The notes: generated from the sequence alone by a model not told the origin. Positions 41,737 through 53,758 are shown, counted from the stretch's first letter. The stretch is 64,000 bases of DNA from Achatina immaculata (GCA_009760885.1 CM019691.1:29744314-29808313); one strand, 5' to 3'. Program-made: numbers and translations.

Positions 41737-42214
41737 TTGTTTATCCGTTGTTTTTTTTATTATTGATGAATAATGTCTTGATGTCGTATTGATTAGTCTG
41801 TGTCAGTGGTTTGTGGTTGTTGTGGTTGATTTGTGAGATTAAAATTGGTGTGCTATTGATTTCAGACTTAGTGATTTGTATTGCGCGTCATATGTATTGG
41901 TGTACAGATTGTAATGTTTTAGCTGAATTATGCACAATTAGCATACAATAGGCCAAGGAAGAGGGGGGGGGACCTAGGTTGGTGGTCTAATTGAGGGAGT
42001 TAGATTGTCCTCTAGGACTGTAGCACATGCCAAGGGGATTGTTGGTCTGTAAACTATCTTGAGAAAATATTCCTCCCAAAAAATTGACAACACGTAAACT
42101 TGCACCAACAAGTTGTACAACGGCCTGAGTGAATAAATGAAGGTTTCTGCATACCAATACAGTCTGTCAGGACGTGCGTATAGCACAGTCAATAAAAATC
42201 ACCATGCAGCTCCT
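41737..42214. other. unassigned sequence
   Basis: A GAG9 run near 41957-41971; nothing else recognised. Confidence 0.5.
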
Positions 42215-42440
42215 AACAGGAATGCAAAATGTAAAATCCCCGATTCCGTGCATATTGGGTAAACGATATTAGTCCCGTATTTCCAAAACCTTCAGTACAT
42301 GAAGTTGCGTTTACCTTCCCGGATTTCTCCGGTACCCATTTTAGAGACTGAGTGACACCTGGACCTTTTTGATGTGGTGGTATAAAAACAAAATCCCCAC
42401 TGCTAGAACTTGAACCTGCTACCACCGGTAGGTCGAGTGC
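42215..42440 (-). mobile_element. tRNA-derived SINE, subfamily 2
   Basis: Minus strand starts with a tRNA-like head (box B as AGGTTCAAGTTC), then GGATTTTGTTTTTATACCAC, GTCTCTAAAATGGGTACCG and a TTTTGGAAATACGGG end. The same order occurs at 56690-56920 (-). Confidence 0.6.
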
Positions 42441-42574
42441 CTAAAAGGATTGCTGTTAGATAATTTTACAAATGCTGTAACTGTTGAAAATAACATGAAA
42501 AACATTCCATGAAAATTAACCCTTTGAAGCCGGCTGAAAAGAAAGTTAAAAAAAAAAAACAAACTGCCAGTTAC

Positions 42575-42737
42575 ACCTCGGTTTCCTAGAGTCCTCAATA
42601 AGGATTCGGGATTAAGGCCGCTTGCCTAGGGCAGTCGCCACAGCGTTAGCAGACTAAGTTTTTTCTTGTCCATGATTTGAACTCATGCTTCTCGATATAA
42701 AACGGATGTTCAAAGCGCTCGGTCAAGCCACCCCTCT
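42575..42737 (-). mobile_element. tRNA-like SINE
   Basis: Minus strand GGTGGCTTGACCGAGCGC (box A) and GAGTTCAAATC (box B) at tRNA spacing, followed by unique sequence with GGCGACTGCCCTAGG. Leucine- or serine-like head; no CCA or clover-leaf that would make it a real tRNA gene. Confidence 0.6.
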
Positions 42738-43335
42738 ATTGAATATTATTATTCGTATTCTCTCGGTGCAGAGCTAAATGAAGAGGGAACAGAGTGGCAG
42801 CTAAAGAGGGGAAAGTTCGCTAGAGCAGAATCGATTATAAACGATTTATGATTAGTGCAAATAAAGCAAGCCGTGCTCTGAGTGTACATAGCGAATAAAC
42901 GAATTGAAATTCATTTTCCAAGATTTAAAAAGTGAATAGACACGGCAGTCTAACATTCTTGCTTTACTTTTTTAAAACCTTTTTGTTTTTATACAATCGT
43001 TTCATTTTCAGATTCGATCAATGTATAAATAAATTGTATAAATTTAATTGTACATGTTAAGACAACCATTCCGTACAAGATGCTGTGAAAAGTAAGGTAT
43101 ATTGATAAATAACAAGGTTTGTAAGTTAGCTCGGGATAAATGACAGCCGCTTTCAGTAATTTCTGATTAACAGATGATGCTTTCCTATTGCAAGATCAGT
43201 TTCACTTGAACGTTTTGTCTGGGGTTTCTTTGTTTTTCGGGTTACACAATCCCCTAGATCACTGAAGTGAGTCCCCCCCCCAAAAAAAAATCACCCTTTC
43301 AGACAAGTGTTTTGGCCTTTCAAACGCATGACACA
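42738..43335. other. unassigned AT-rich sequence
   Basis: No supported features. Confidence 0.5.
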
Positions 43336-43470
43336 GAAACAAAAGAACAGCAAAAGAGAGAATGTTGAGTAACAGAGAACTCACCTGGGCAGGAGCGGGA
43401 AAAAAAAAGACAAAGGACAGGCGTTTGTGGAAAACCCTCACGAAGCCCCATGTGCCCTGGGCACTTAAGG

Positions 43471-43509
<39 letters not shown>

Positions 43510-43510
43510 C
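43336..43510 (+). mobile_element. LINE 3' end, AG-tail family, 9-bp TSD
   Basis: CATGACACA at 43327-43335 and 43511-43519 flanks a 175-bp piece that has only the last codons (ENPHEAPCALGT in mixed frames) and the (AG)n tail at 43473-43507. Confidence 0.8.
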
Positions 43511-45477
43511 CATGACACACTAAAGAGTTTGGGACCCTTTTGGTCCTTGAAACCAAGAGAGTGAAACAACTGCACTTTTCCTTAGATCATCAGTTACTGA
43601 ATTCTTTCTCTGAAAAACGCAACATTTTCGCCACCTTCTTGGGCCTCATTACAAGGTATGCTTTATTACTTAGGAGAGTCGACAGTATATTTCACCTTGG
43701 ATGTTCAGTTTGCCTCCAGCTTTATTATCTCCCTTATGTACTTCTTTCTCGTGAATTATAAGAAATCTCTAAAAACTTTCATCATGCTTGTATACTTGGC
43801 TTAAACAAATATAGAAAAATCTAGAAAGCTTCGGGAAAATGTTTTATAGTGGATTTTAGAAGTAGTGTTAGAGATTTCTGGCTAATTCTACTGTAAGTGT
43901 TACAGATCTGTTTCTGGCTAATTCTAATGTAAGGGTTATAGATCTATTTCTAGCTAATTCTACTGTAAGTGTTATAGATCTATTTCATGCTAATCTTAAT
44001 TGCAGCTTTAGAGATATATTTCATGGTAGCTTCATATAAAAATGTCAAAGATTTATGTTAGTCTAATTTTAAATGCAAAAGTTTCAGGCTAATTTTAGAT
44101 ATAAAGTTTAGATATCTATTTCAGGTAATGAGACAGGCTAACTGAAAGAGGAGTAAGAACAAAGTTCAAAGTTTTCTTCAAAGGTTACTAAATCAACTGA
44201 ACCACATGTAACATAAGTTTTATATCCTTTATCATTTTCATGTTTTAACTGTTATGTCAATCTTCCCTATTTCTTTTCTCTGTTTTCTGTTCCTCGTCGC
44301 TTCCTTCTTTTGTCACTAAGGCTTAATTTTGTCTTTTGCCTTCGTCTATTTTATCTTTACCAAACAACCACATTTGTTGCCTTCTAATTTCAAAGTAAAA
44401 AACGGAGAGGCAAATAATGTACGAGGTTCTTAATGATGGAGGTAGACACGATTTTCAGGTAGAAAAAAAAAACAACTTACCTGGGACCTGACAGATAGTT
44501 ACGTTATCTTCTAGCCTGATGATTGGGTTTCGAATAAGAAGGAAAAAAAAGGAAACTAGTTCATCCCCTCCACTTCATCAAGGGAACAATATGACGATAT
44601 GTATAAAAAAAAGACACTCAAAGTTCCTAATTAGACCATTTGCTGCTGGCTTCCTTACGTCAGCTCTGACTTTAGATATTCTGGGTTTCGCTTAAAATTT
44701 GCTTTCACAGTTAATGTCTACACAAAACTTCTGCTTGTTTTATTTTCAGCAGTTATCGCTTAGATGTACATAATTTTTTTTTTTTTTTTGCTTGAATTCA
44801 TTTCGAAAGTAACTTTTAGGCAGAAGCTTCTGTAAAACGTCACTTCGCAAACTTTTTTTCTGTTTCGTTGTTTGGCTTCATTTCAGTAGTTACTGATTAA
44901 GCAGAAGTTTTTCTTTGTCTGACTTTGTACACATCAACGGATTTCTTTTAAGCAAACTTCATGTTTAGCATATGTTTAACCTGACCATATATTCTAATTT
45001 CAAATAGAGGACAGTCAAGCCAAGAGGGATGGACGAAAGAGGAAGATGGTAACGTTAAATTTACATTTTAACCCCAAATTTTAATTACCAGGCTAAGTTT
45101 TGAATTTGACTTACAAATGTGCCAATCAGACCTACTCTACGGGCGAATTTTCTTTTTTTTTTAAAAAGCTACATTTCTGCTACGACAATTTAAAAAATAA
45201 TTCTAGATAATTTTCCAACATGCGGCACTTAAAGATCAAAATACGGGACAATATGGAACACGTGTTTTAACATATGGGACATTTGAGCGTCCTGAACCGA
45301 AGTAATACGATTCCTGAAACACACCATTAAAATACGCTGTTTTCTTGTGGTTAAAAGGTTCTTGCCCAACCAGAGTCCGCGGTTCAAGTCCCAGATAATT
45401 CTCTTGTGATTTTTCTTTCTCTCACTCTAACAGTGCTCCGTCAACATTTTATTTTCCAGGTCTAATCGTACAGTAAA
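43511..45477. other. unassigned AT-rich sequence
   Basis: Contains a 36-bp minisatellite (43865-44125, listed separately) and a weak tRNA-like box B (GCGGTTCAAGTCCCAG at 45379-45394). No coding evidence. Confidence 0.5.
43865..44125 (+). repeat. 36-bp minisatellite decaying rightward
   Basis: Three good units TTTCTGGCTAATTCTACTGT + AAGTGTTACAGATCTG start near 43872, 43910 and 43946, then copies become diverged to about 44125. Confidence 0.75.
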
Positions 45478-45893
45478 ACAACTAAAGAAATAGACAAGAA
45501 ATTAGACTCTTTTGAAAACACATGCATAAGGAAAATACTCTGCATCAAGTGGAATGAATTCAAGAACGATGTATAGATAAGACAGATGACTGAACAACAA
45601 CCAGTCTCATGGGTGATCAGGAAAAGGAGATGGACATATGTTGGTCACTTGATGAGAAGAAATGATCAGAGAATCCCAAAACAAGCTATCAAGTGGAACA
45701 CAACAGGCCAAAGAAAATGAGGCAGACCGTGTTAAGCTCTGAAGAGGACACTGTTAAGGGAGGCCAAATTAACAGGCATAAAATCCTTTGATGAGGTTGA
45801 AAGACTCGCCGAAGACAGGAAAAATTGGCGAACTACTTTGCGAGCCCTATGTGACGTTTAACGGCACAGGAAGGATATAAGATAAGAAGAATC
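45478..45893 (+). pseudogene. LINE 3' end, TATAAGA-tail family
   Basis: EIDKKLDSFENTCIRKILCI, then QPVSWVIRKRRWTYVGHLMR, and LRALCDV with GGATATAAGATAAG. Stops at about 45574 and 45718. Matches the element at 21576-24139 closely. Confidence 0.88.
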
Positions 45894-47799
45894 ATACAGT
45901 ACTGTGCTCTGAAAATTAAAGATCATTTTAAACTGATACTACGTACGTCTGAAAGAGGCGTGCAAAAATACTTATTTATATATAAAAAGAACTGGTATAA
46001 AACATTTATAATTACTTTATCTAAAAACAAAATGACGTATGTGACGCTTACAGTATTATAAAGAACATTTTTGTTTAAACCCTCATATTTTCCAAAACGA
46101 TTCTCAGATTCCGAAGAATCCTTGTTCTAGGATTTATACAGATTGGATTCTTCAGACATCCCACAAGGCGTCATTCCTTCCCTAGACAGAAATGTCTTTT
46201 GATCTGAGCTTAAAACCCTACAAAATGTGTTTGTTCTTTCAATTTGTTTAGGAAAAAAAGTCTTTCTGTTCCAAGGTTTCACCAAAAAAAAAAATTCCAT
46301 GCCTGTTAATTTTTTTTTTAAACAAGCGCGATCTATCTAGAGGTCTGTCTGCGATATTATCCTATTTATTTCGTGTTCTGGGGGTAAAGTAAATGTGGGT
46401 GTGTGTGAGAGAGAGAGAGAAACAGAGACATAGAGAGAGAGAGATAGAGAAAGAGAGAGAGACAGAGACATAGAGAGAGAGAAATGGAGAGAGACAGAGA
46501 AAGAGAGATAGAGACAGAAACAGACAGAGAAAGAGAGACAGAGAGAAAGAGAGACAGAGATAGAGAAAGAGAGACAGAGACAGCGAAAGAGAGGCAGAGA
46601 CAGAGAGAGACAGAGAAAGAGAAAGAGAGACAGAAACAGAGAAAGAGAGACAGAGACAGAGAAAGAGACAGAGAAAGAGAGACAGAGACAGAGAAAGAGG
46701 GACAGAGACAGAGAGAAGAAAATAGAATAGACGTAAAGATAAGAATTTTAGTGAAGGACGCTCAAACAACTTTCCGTTGTCTTTTGACTCCACCAGGAAT
46801 GCCTAAAGATGACAGTGCAGACTACAGCCCCGCCCAGTGACGGATCAACCAGCACCCAGGCCCCTAGGATCCCTGCTGCCCTACTGGGTGCCTAGACTTA
46901 AGCCTGTTCAACCTGTTGGATATTCCGCCACAGGGATCACCTTTACAAACTGAGAGCCCGTCCTAATTTCTTCTCTCTATCCGTACTCTACACGCGTACA
47001 GGTGCCAAAAACATGGTCTTCAGACTCCAGAACCACGTCCTGGAAACCGCTGCGCTCTCTACGGAGATCCAAAACTCACTCCTCGCCCTCCTTCCATCGA
47101 GGAACAGAACATCGAAGGAAAACTCTAGAAAGCGCATTAAGACTTCCCAGTAACGGTAGGCACCACCGCCACCGCCCTGTGAGAAGAATGGTTCAAGATG
47201 ATACACAACTATCCCCCCTCCCTTGTGTTATTGATGAACCTATCTATTTTCAACCACTAGGCCTCCTTCCCCCCCCCCCACCCCCTCCCTCCCTGACCCC
47301 TTAAAACAGAATGCCACCGGGATCCCCAAGCGAAGCATAGCAATATCCCCCTTTTCATTCAACCTGAGGACGGGATCACGTAGGCTACCCGTTTCTTGTG
47401 TCTAGATGGCCGAAGCATCCAGTACCTTGATCACAAAACAAAGAAAACAAAGAGGAATCCACCGTTAGCGAAAGAAGCCACTTCACTCCTTGTTTTTTTT
47501 TCCCTGTGTGCACTTGACTAGCGATACCGAAGAGAAACCAGTGCAAGTCCGTCAACCTGATATTTGGCAAACAGCTGCCAGTCATGGTTAATACAAAAAG
47601 TAAAATGGTTGGGTGTACACTAAAGTTCACAAACGACTCCCCCTCCGACCCCCCCCCCCCCCCCCCCACCCTCCAGGGCCACTGTTTCTCAAAATTTATT
47701 AATGCAAGAGAGTGAAACAGTTTTTTTAAAAAAATCATTTATCCAAGTAACTCACATTAAACTGATGTCAAGTATTTTTCGTTTCTATTTATAGACTTT
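45894..47799. other. unassigned, with GA array and C runs
   Basis: GA-rich array at 46404-46716 (separate entry), C9-C10 runs near 47270-47285 and a C19 run at 47649-47667. The region 46740-47260 is less AT-rich than its surroundings but shows no motif. Confidence 0.45.
46404..46716. repeat. GA/ACAGAG simple-sequence array
   Basis: GAGAGACAGAGAAAGA-type 6-12 bp units. Frames on both strands through it are low-complexity artefacts. Confidence 0.95.
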
Positions 47800-48370
47800 C
47801 GTTTAAACCGTCCAGACTGTCTACAGTTTACGTTAACATTCTAGAATCATTCGTCTTTTAAGCTACCCAAACTTGAATCATTCGTCTTTTAAATAGCCTA
47901 AACTGTCTACAGTTTACATGAACATTCTAGAATCACTGGTCTTTTAAATCGCCCAAACTGTCTACAGTTTACGTGAACATCTAGAATCATTGGTCTTTTA
48001 AATAGCCTAAACTGTCTACAGTTTACGTGAACATTCTAGAATCATTGGTCTTTTAAATCACCCAAACTGTCTACAGTTTACGTGAACATCTAGAATCATT
48101 GGTCTTTTAAATAGCCTAAACTGTCTACAGTTTACGTGAACATTCTAGAATCACTGGTCTTTTAAATCACCCAAACTGTCTACAGTTTACGTGAACATCT
48201 AGAATCATTGGTATTTTAAATAGCCTAAACTGTCTACAGTTACGTGAACATTCTAGAATCATTGGTCTTTTAAATCACCCAAACTGTCTACAGTTTACGT
48301 GAACATCTAGAATCATTGGTATTTTAAATCGCTCAAACTGTCTACAGTTTACGTGAACATTCTAGAATCA
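47800..48370. repeat. 55-bp minisatellite with dimeric higher-order unit
   Basis: About ten copies of a unit with ACTGTCTACAGTTTACGTG, AACATTCTAGAATCA and TTTTAAAT-GCCC/CCTAA. From about 47925 two versions alternate: one of 55 bp with CATTCTAGAATCA and ACCCAA, one of 54 bp with CATCTAGAATCA and GCCTAA. TTCTAGAA is a palindrome. Confidence 0.9.
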
Positions 48371-48424
48371 CTCATGCACACCGAGATGCTATGAACGACG
48401 GATTACTTTAGCCCGACGGGACTT

Positions 48425-48505
48425 CGTATCCAAAGGGAAAAAAGTCCCTCGGTATTGTATGGGATATGGGTGTGAAATGTTAATACCTAAACATTTCAAG
48501 GCCAC
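48425..48505 (-). mobile_element. possible SINE 3' fragment
   Basis: GGGATATGGGTGTGAAATGT-TAATACC is close to the complement of the shared 3' part of the SINEs at 15764 and 28583 (GGCACTAACACCATATCCC type). No head visible. Confidence 0.35.
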
Positions 48506-48589
48506 AGCATTGTGATGTAGGGAGCCTGTCGCCTGTCTTCTTAAAGTATACTCGTGGCCTTTTTTTTGTTTTAAGGCTATGTAGACTTG

Positions 48590-49005
48590 TGTCTCGTCTT
48601 GTCTTGTCTTGTCTCGTCTCCTACCTCATATACCTTTCAGTGTTGAGGGGACAAATGAACGTCTTGATAGGGCTCGGATATTTGCTTCGTATAATGAGAT
48701 AATTAATGCTTCTGTAATTTCCCCTCTCTATCTCCTGCGTGGGCGGTCCCTTTCTCTGTTACCTACAAATCTTAGTGTAAATGTTTTCTGTGATATACTG
48801 TCTGGTGGTAACCGTGTAACATGGGCCAGCCATCTGACTTGCTGTTTCTTGATATAATGTAATACTGGTGTTACTCCAACCTTTGCCCTGATGGTGTCAT
48901 TTCTTATATGGTCTCTTCTTGTCGCATTCAGTATTCTCCTTAAACATCTCATTTCTGTCGTGATGATTTTTCTTTTGTTCTTGGCTATCAGTGTCCATGT
49001 TTGAC
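48590..49005 (-). pseudogene. LINE C-terminus, AGACA-tail family
   Basis: Frame 48728-48952 reads MRCLRRILNATRRDHIRNDT, then IKKQQVRWLAHVTRLPPDSI and a basic RERDRPRRR end. Continues upstream to about 49005 (TWTLIAKNKRKIITTE). Tail of TCTTG/TCTCG pentamers (CAAGA on the coding strand) at 48590-48618. A different LINE family from the rest of this window. Confidence 0.8.
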
Positions 49006-49009
49006 AGTG

Positions 49010-49110
49010 ATTGCGTAGAACTGGGGGAAAATTCCGCCCAAGTGCAGAATCGAATCAGGGACCTTCTGAACAGAAGGTGAGTGCACTAACCACTGCGCCA
49101 CTGCAGCTTC
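49010..49110 (-). mobile_element. tRNA-like SINE head
   Basis: Minus strand TGGCGCAGTGGTTAGTGCAC (box A) and CTGATTCGATTCTGC (box B-like), directly next to the LINE at 48590. 3' part truncated. Confidence 0.6.
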
Positions 49111-50687
49111 TGTGAAATCAGACTTCGTCTCACTAGTCTGGTGAATCCTACGATCAGAACGGATATTCCCATTGTGGAACTCGGCGAGAAGTTTGTCGCT
49201 GCAGCTCGAATTGTTTGCTTGCTTGTTTGTTTGTTTGTTTCCTTGTTTGCTTGCTCGTTTGTTTGTTTGCTTGTTTTAAAGCGTCTGGAAATGGACAAAG
49301 CAAGATAATCTGCTGTTATGGCTCCATCTGCAAGAGCACCACTGTGAGTTAGTAAAATGCTCGTTTCACCCGCGCTTTGAATAAGAACACCTACCATGTA
49401 CTTACTTTAAAGTCCTTAAACAAGGGAAAGTAACATTTGGTGTGGATAACATCCATAAAAGCGGATGAAATGTAAATCTGGCACATTTAATACCAATTAC
49501 AAAATGTGAGAGTTACAATTTGGCATAGTTAACTCTTTCACTCTTGAAGTAGTTCCCATGTTTTGGCAGAGCAAATTTTGATGAAAAATTTTGGTAAAAG
49601 GAAACTGGAAGGAATTTATATGGGTTAGGTTCAAAGTTCAAAGATCAAAATTCAGACTCCGGCTTCACTGCATTCGGGACATCCCCATATATGCTCCGCC
49701 GCATGCCGCAGCATCCATCTAAGAGTATGTTTACTAATAGTTCCTGTCAAATATTGATTGTTTACGATGCATTTTCTGGCACACAGTTCTGATTTCCTGC
49801 CAGCATATTTGATTTGTCCTACCTCCAGCAGTCTCTTCACAGCTACATTTTCCAGTAGTCTGTCCAATACAGTCTTAGACATGTCTCCTCTTTGTCCATT
49901 GTCAGTCTGCCATGGGTTATAAATCTGCTTCTATTCATTTAAGTTAGACTTTGCTTAAATACCGCTTTGAGCGTTGATTCGCATAGGTGCACACGATATA
50001 CCAACACTGCTAATGTTGTTCCACTATAAACGGGAAAGTTAAAAGTTGGCACTGGACACGAAACAAATTTCTGTGAAAGAAAATACGCCTCTTTGTCTTT
50101 GTCTTCCAGCTAAAACAGAAAAACGAAAAATAAGCTGAAACCACCACCATCTAAATCCCTTCTCAACATAACAAAATGTTTCAAAGATCTTAAAATGAAC
50201 TAGCAGTGATGCAGAGCATTGCAAATCACGGCTACGGCATTTACTGTTTGCGGTTATTGATCCGTATTCAAAAATTAATGAGCATTAATTGAAATCTGAC
50301 AAAAGGATGTGGAACATACACAATTTCACTCTGAGTCCCTTTAGGAAAAAAAAATTGTTTTCCTCTAAAGGACTGTGTTTGGTTACTCCATTTATTTCTG
50401 TATAAATTTGAAGAATTTTATATTTTGTCTGTCTGTTTATTAATCTATCTGTTACTCCGTTTATGTATCTGTTCTTCTGTTCACCATTAATCTATTCATC
50501 TCTCTATCTCTCCGCCTGTATCTCAGCCCAGCAAGTAAGATTAGCGGTGAGTGACAGAATGGAGCTAATATTCAGTGAAATTTGTCCTTTAAGCTCAGAT
50601 TAAATCTTCTGTCACACTGGTATTCAGTTCCTAATTTTGTATCACAGTTAGCTGGCGTTTGTTTGTAGCAGTGACAAGGGTTAAGAC
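49111..50687. other. mostly unassigned
   Basis: TTTG/CTTG microsatellite at 49206-49276. An unrecognised minus-strand frame at 49652-49918 is listed separately. The rest is AT-rich. Confidence 0.45.
49652..49918 (-). pseudogene. unrecognised 89-codon open frame with Cys pattern
   Basis: After an upstream in-frame stop, reads NPWQTDNGQRGDMSKTVLDR ... KYAGRKSELCARKCIVNNQY ... TLRWMLRHAAEHIWGCPECSEA and stops. Four Cys in C-x3-C and C-x2-C pairs and even charge give it the look of a real protein piece, possibly a transposon gene end or a host exon. I do not recognise the family. No splice sites or neighbours decide it. Confidence 0.25.
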
Positions 50688-50930
50688 ATATTTTGATTGG
50701 TTATTTTGACCCGGTGGCTTACAATCAATAATTCTGGCGTTTTGATTGGTTAGTTTGACTCCGTGGGTTATAATCAATGATTCTGGCGTTCTGATTGGTT
50801 TGTTTGACTCAGTGGGTTGTAATCAATGATTTTGGCGTTCTGGCGGGTTAGTTTGATTCCGTGGGTTATAATCAATGATTCTGGTGTTTTGATTGGTTAG
50901 TTTCACTCTGTGACGATTATTTTAACTCTC
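50688..50930 (+). repeat. 49-bp minisatellite, about five copies
   Basis: Units with CTGGCGTTTTGATTGGTTAG + TTTGACTCCGTGGGTTATAA + TCAATGATT start near 50734, 50783, 50832 and 50881, with a partial first unit. Each has GATTGG, a CCAAT-box sequence on the minus strand. Confidence 0.9.
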
Positions 50931-51363
50931 CAGTAAAACAACTGTTATGAAAACAACTGAAGCGGCAACAATGTTATTTTAGCACAATAATTAAAAACAC
51001 TCACAGTAAATAACCATCAGTCATAGTGCAAGTTCTCTCGCTTAGCTGCCTTACTGAGTTTTACTGACTGACTGCTTGTCTGTACAAAACCATCCATCAG
51101 TCAGTTTGTCTTTGTCCTTGAATAGCAAATATGGAGAATGAAGAGTAATAAATCTTGTCATCATGACAGATACGACTTAGGCCTGACCTACACTCAGATT
51201 TTCAAGTGAAAATCTTTTCATCAACAATCTTCTTGTTTTTGAAGTTTTTCTTTCTCCTCCTTTCCTTTGGCCTAATCTCGCATTTTCACGTGAAAATCTT
51301 CTCATAAAGCGAGCCATCGTCTTGATTACATGTCTTATGTTTTCTTTCTTGCTTTCGCAGAGG

Positions 51364-51368
<5 letters not shown>
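50931..51368. other. unassigned AT-rich sequence
   Basis: AAAATCTTCTCAT and TCTTTTCATCA pieces recur weakly near 51210-51305; nothing firm. Confidence 0.45.
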
Positions 51369-51409
<41 letters not shown>

Positions 51410-51492
51410 AATACAGAGACAGAGAGAGAGAGAGAGTGAGAGAGAGAGTGAGAGAGAGAGACAAATACAGAGACACAGAGAGAGAGAGAGAG
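51369..51492. repeat. GA microsatellite
   Basis: (GA)n with ACAAATACAGAGACA interruptions. Frames on both strands are artefacts. Confidence 0.95.
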
Positions 51493-51874
51493 GCTTCACG
51501 GAGTTCATACTTGCAAGCCACTACCCATCCATGGCTGTACATCTGTTACTATAGTGCCCCGTCCATATTCCCCTACCCCACCCCGCTCCCCACCCTCAAA
51601 TAAGAGGACATATTGGCGTCTAACATGGTTTGGAGAGCACCAAAGGGAACGACGAGGTCTTGACACCACAGCACGCTAAGTAGACATCCTCCCACCTTAT
51701 ACAAGGTCCGACAATTAAGTAATGAGACTGATTTTATTATGGCCAAAACAAAAATGCCATCTATGAAGCAAAGCATGGAATCTAAAGAGGCAACCTTCAT
51801 CTATGATCTGGCAACTTTTCATCGCCACCCGGTGAGCAGACAAACAAGCCGCCATTTTGTTGACCTAATTAGAG

Positions 51875-52273
51875 GTGCATTGTCACGAAAACAGCATGGA
51901 GCAAAAAGCTAACATTAAATTCTGTTTAAAACTCGGAAAAAGTGCCATCGAGACTGTTGAACTGATGCGACAAGTTTATGGGGATAATTATTTATTTCGT
52001 GCACAGATATTCAGGTGGTATTCACGATTCAAAAGGGGTATGGAAAAGATTACAAATGCAACTAGACATGAACGCCCAATTTCTGTTCATAATAAGGAAC
52101 TCATTGCAAAAGTAAAAAAACGGATACAAGAAGGTCGTTGTTTGACTGTGAGGATGATGGCAGATGAATTTAGTGTTAACCAAGACACCATTCGTAAAAT
52201 TTTAGTGGAAGATTTGGGCAAGAAAAAAGTTGCTTGCCGGTTTGTACCACATTCGTTGTTTGAAGACCGATAA
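51875..52273 (+). pseudogene. mariner transposase, N-terminal DNA-binding part
   Basis: MEQKANIKFCLKLGKSAIET (start likely at the Met near 51896, not the first Met of the frame), then LMRQVYGDNYLFRAQIFRWY and SRFKRGME, the mariner first helix-turn-helix; second one in LTVRMMADEFSVNQDTIRKI. Stops at 52271 where an in-frame TAA replaces a residue. Confidence 0.92.
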
Positions 52274-52918
52274 CATCCGCGTGTTGAGTACGCAAAAGAC
52301 ATCATCAAAACGTGTCGCAGAAATAAACATTTCTTAAATTTGAATGTTGCAGAGGATGAAACATAGGTTTTCCGCTATGATCCCACAACTAAAGGCCAAA
52401 GTGCTCAGTGGAAGTCATCATCATCACCAAAAGGAAAAAAATTTCATCTTCAAAAGTCGAAAGTGGACACAGTGTTGGTGTGCTTCTACGACAGAAAAGT
52501 AGTTATTCACAACGAATTTATCCCAGATGGACAAGCTGTCACTGTTTATTTAAGTATTTTAAAACGCCTATTGAAAAGGATTCTCCAAGTCCGACCCGAG
52601 TATTCAACACCTGGCAGTTTTTTCCTTCTTCATGATAATTCACCGGCTCACCGGGCGGCAGTTGTACACGAATTTTTGGCCCAAAAACAAATGTATGTTC
52701 TCAACCATCCACCCTATTCCCCAGATTTGTCTCCCTGTGATTATTTTCTATTTCCAAAAATTAAAGTTACCATTGAAAGGACGCTTCTTTGACGGTACTG
52801 ATGACATCCAAAGGGCCGTAACATCGAGTTTAAGGGCCATACCAACAGAAGAACGGCAAAGGTCGTTCCAGAGTTTGTTAGTTCGTGCCACTCGCTGTAC
52901 CAATGCACAAGGGGCTTA
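52274..52918 (+). pseudogene. mariner transposase, catalytic part
   Basis: First Asp in VAEDET followed by TAG where WVF is expected (52364-52366), so one stop replaces Trp. Second Asp in LLHDNSPAHRAAV (near 52635) and third in YSPDLSPCDYFLFPKIK (near 52720), 34 residues later, giving D,D34D. A shift at about 52790 moves the last 40 codons (to TRCTNAQGA, stop 52917-52919) to another frame. Cut-and-paste transposition into TA. Confidence 0.92.
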
Positions 52919-53008
52919 ATTTGAATAAAATACAGGTTATATCTTCAACTGTTGTTTATTTTAGTTTTTAATGAAATTAGTATCAGTACTTAAATGTCGG
53001 ACCTTGTA

Positions 53009-53758
53009 TAACTTCCAAACGTAAGGATAGTTATGGAACCTTACTGTGATATCTATCATTCGTTTTTGACATCAAACGGCAGATAATTTAGAGCCCATTC
53101 TTATAGCACTCGTAATAACAGGTCTCTTGGCTCCGAAGAGCTTATACAACTATTACACTTGTTAGTCTGGTCTTTCCGGGCGCTTGTTATTAAAAGTATG
53201 CTCTGGCAGATACGTCGAGGATTATATCTGGTAGAATTTCAATGTGTCCCAAATTATGGCCAGCGCAGGCTTTAAAGTTGACGGAAAATTTCAGGCGAAC
53301 ATGATACGTGTAACGGAGAGAAAAATCAATCCTATCTGTCAAGATAGCTCTCTATTATTCTCAGACGCGGCGAGCGACAAATTAATCAGCAAATGCTTTA
53401 GTAGTTGGTTGAATCATTGAATTGGGGGGGGGGGGGGGTAAGGGGGTGAAGAACATGTTTTCAAATATATGAAACATTATTTCTATAAATAAAAAAAAAA
53501 CAAACATAAGTATTTTTGTAATTCTGAAAGTGAAAACGCCGCAAAGAGAAGAGTGAAATATGAGACTGCGCCATGAAAGAAAACTTGGCTGGGATGGCAG
53601 CATTAGATAATGGTGGAATATGCTGTTTTATTATAGGAATAGAAATAACCATTTGAGAAGGATGAAAAATATGGCAGTTATCACAAAAAGAGAGCAAATA
53701 CCTGGAGAGGTAATGCAGTGTTTTTGAAGATATTATTTAAAGTTATTTCATCTACATA
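53009..53758. other. unassigned sequence
   Basis: G15 run at 53424-53438. No supported coding. Confidence 0.5.

Larger units (their letters stand above)
51702..53006 (+). mobile_element. mariner transposon, D,D34D type, inactive
   Basis: TA at 51700-51701 and 53007-53008, with inverted ends CAAGGTCCGACAATTAAGTA (left) and complement of right CAAGGTCCGACATTTAAGTA; 1,305 bp, the standard mariner size. The transposase reads on the plus strand from about 51890 to 52918 with internal stops near 52273 and 52364 and a shift near 52790. Confidence 0.95.

Noticed and set aside
42575..42737. Genuine tRNA gene
   Set aside because: Box A and box B are present, but the anticodon and acceptor stems do not pair and a unique 3' region follows; better as a SINE head. 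The same holds for 15764, 28583, 35172, 35418 and 49010.
46362..46840. Arg/Glu- and Ser/Leu-rich frames over GA-rich DNA (also 17039-17252, 51177-51603, 57645-58434)
   Set aside because: Frames result from (GA)n and relatives with no stops; nothing protein-like outside the repeat.
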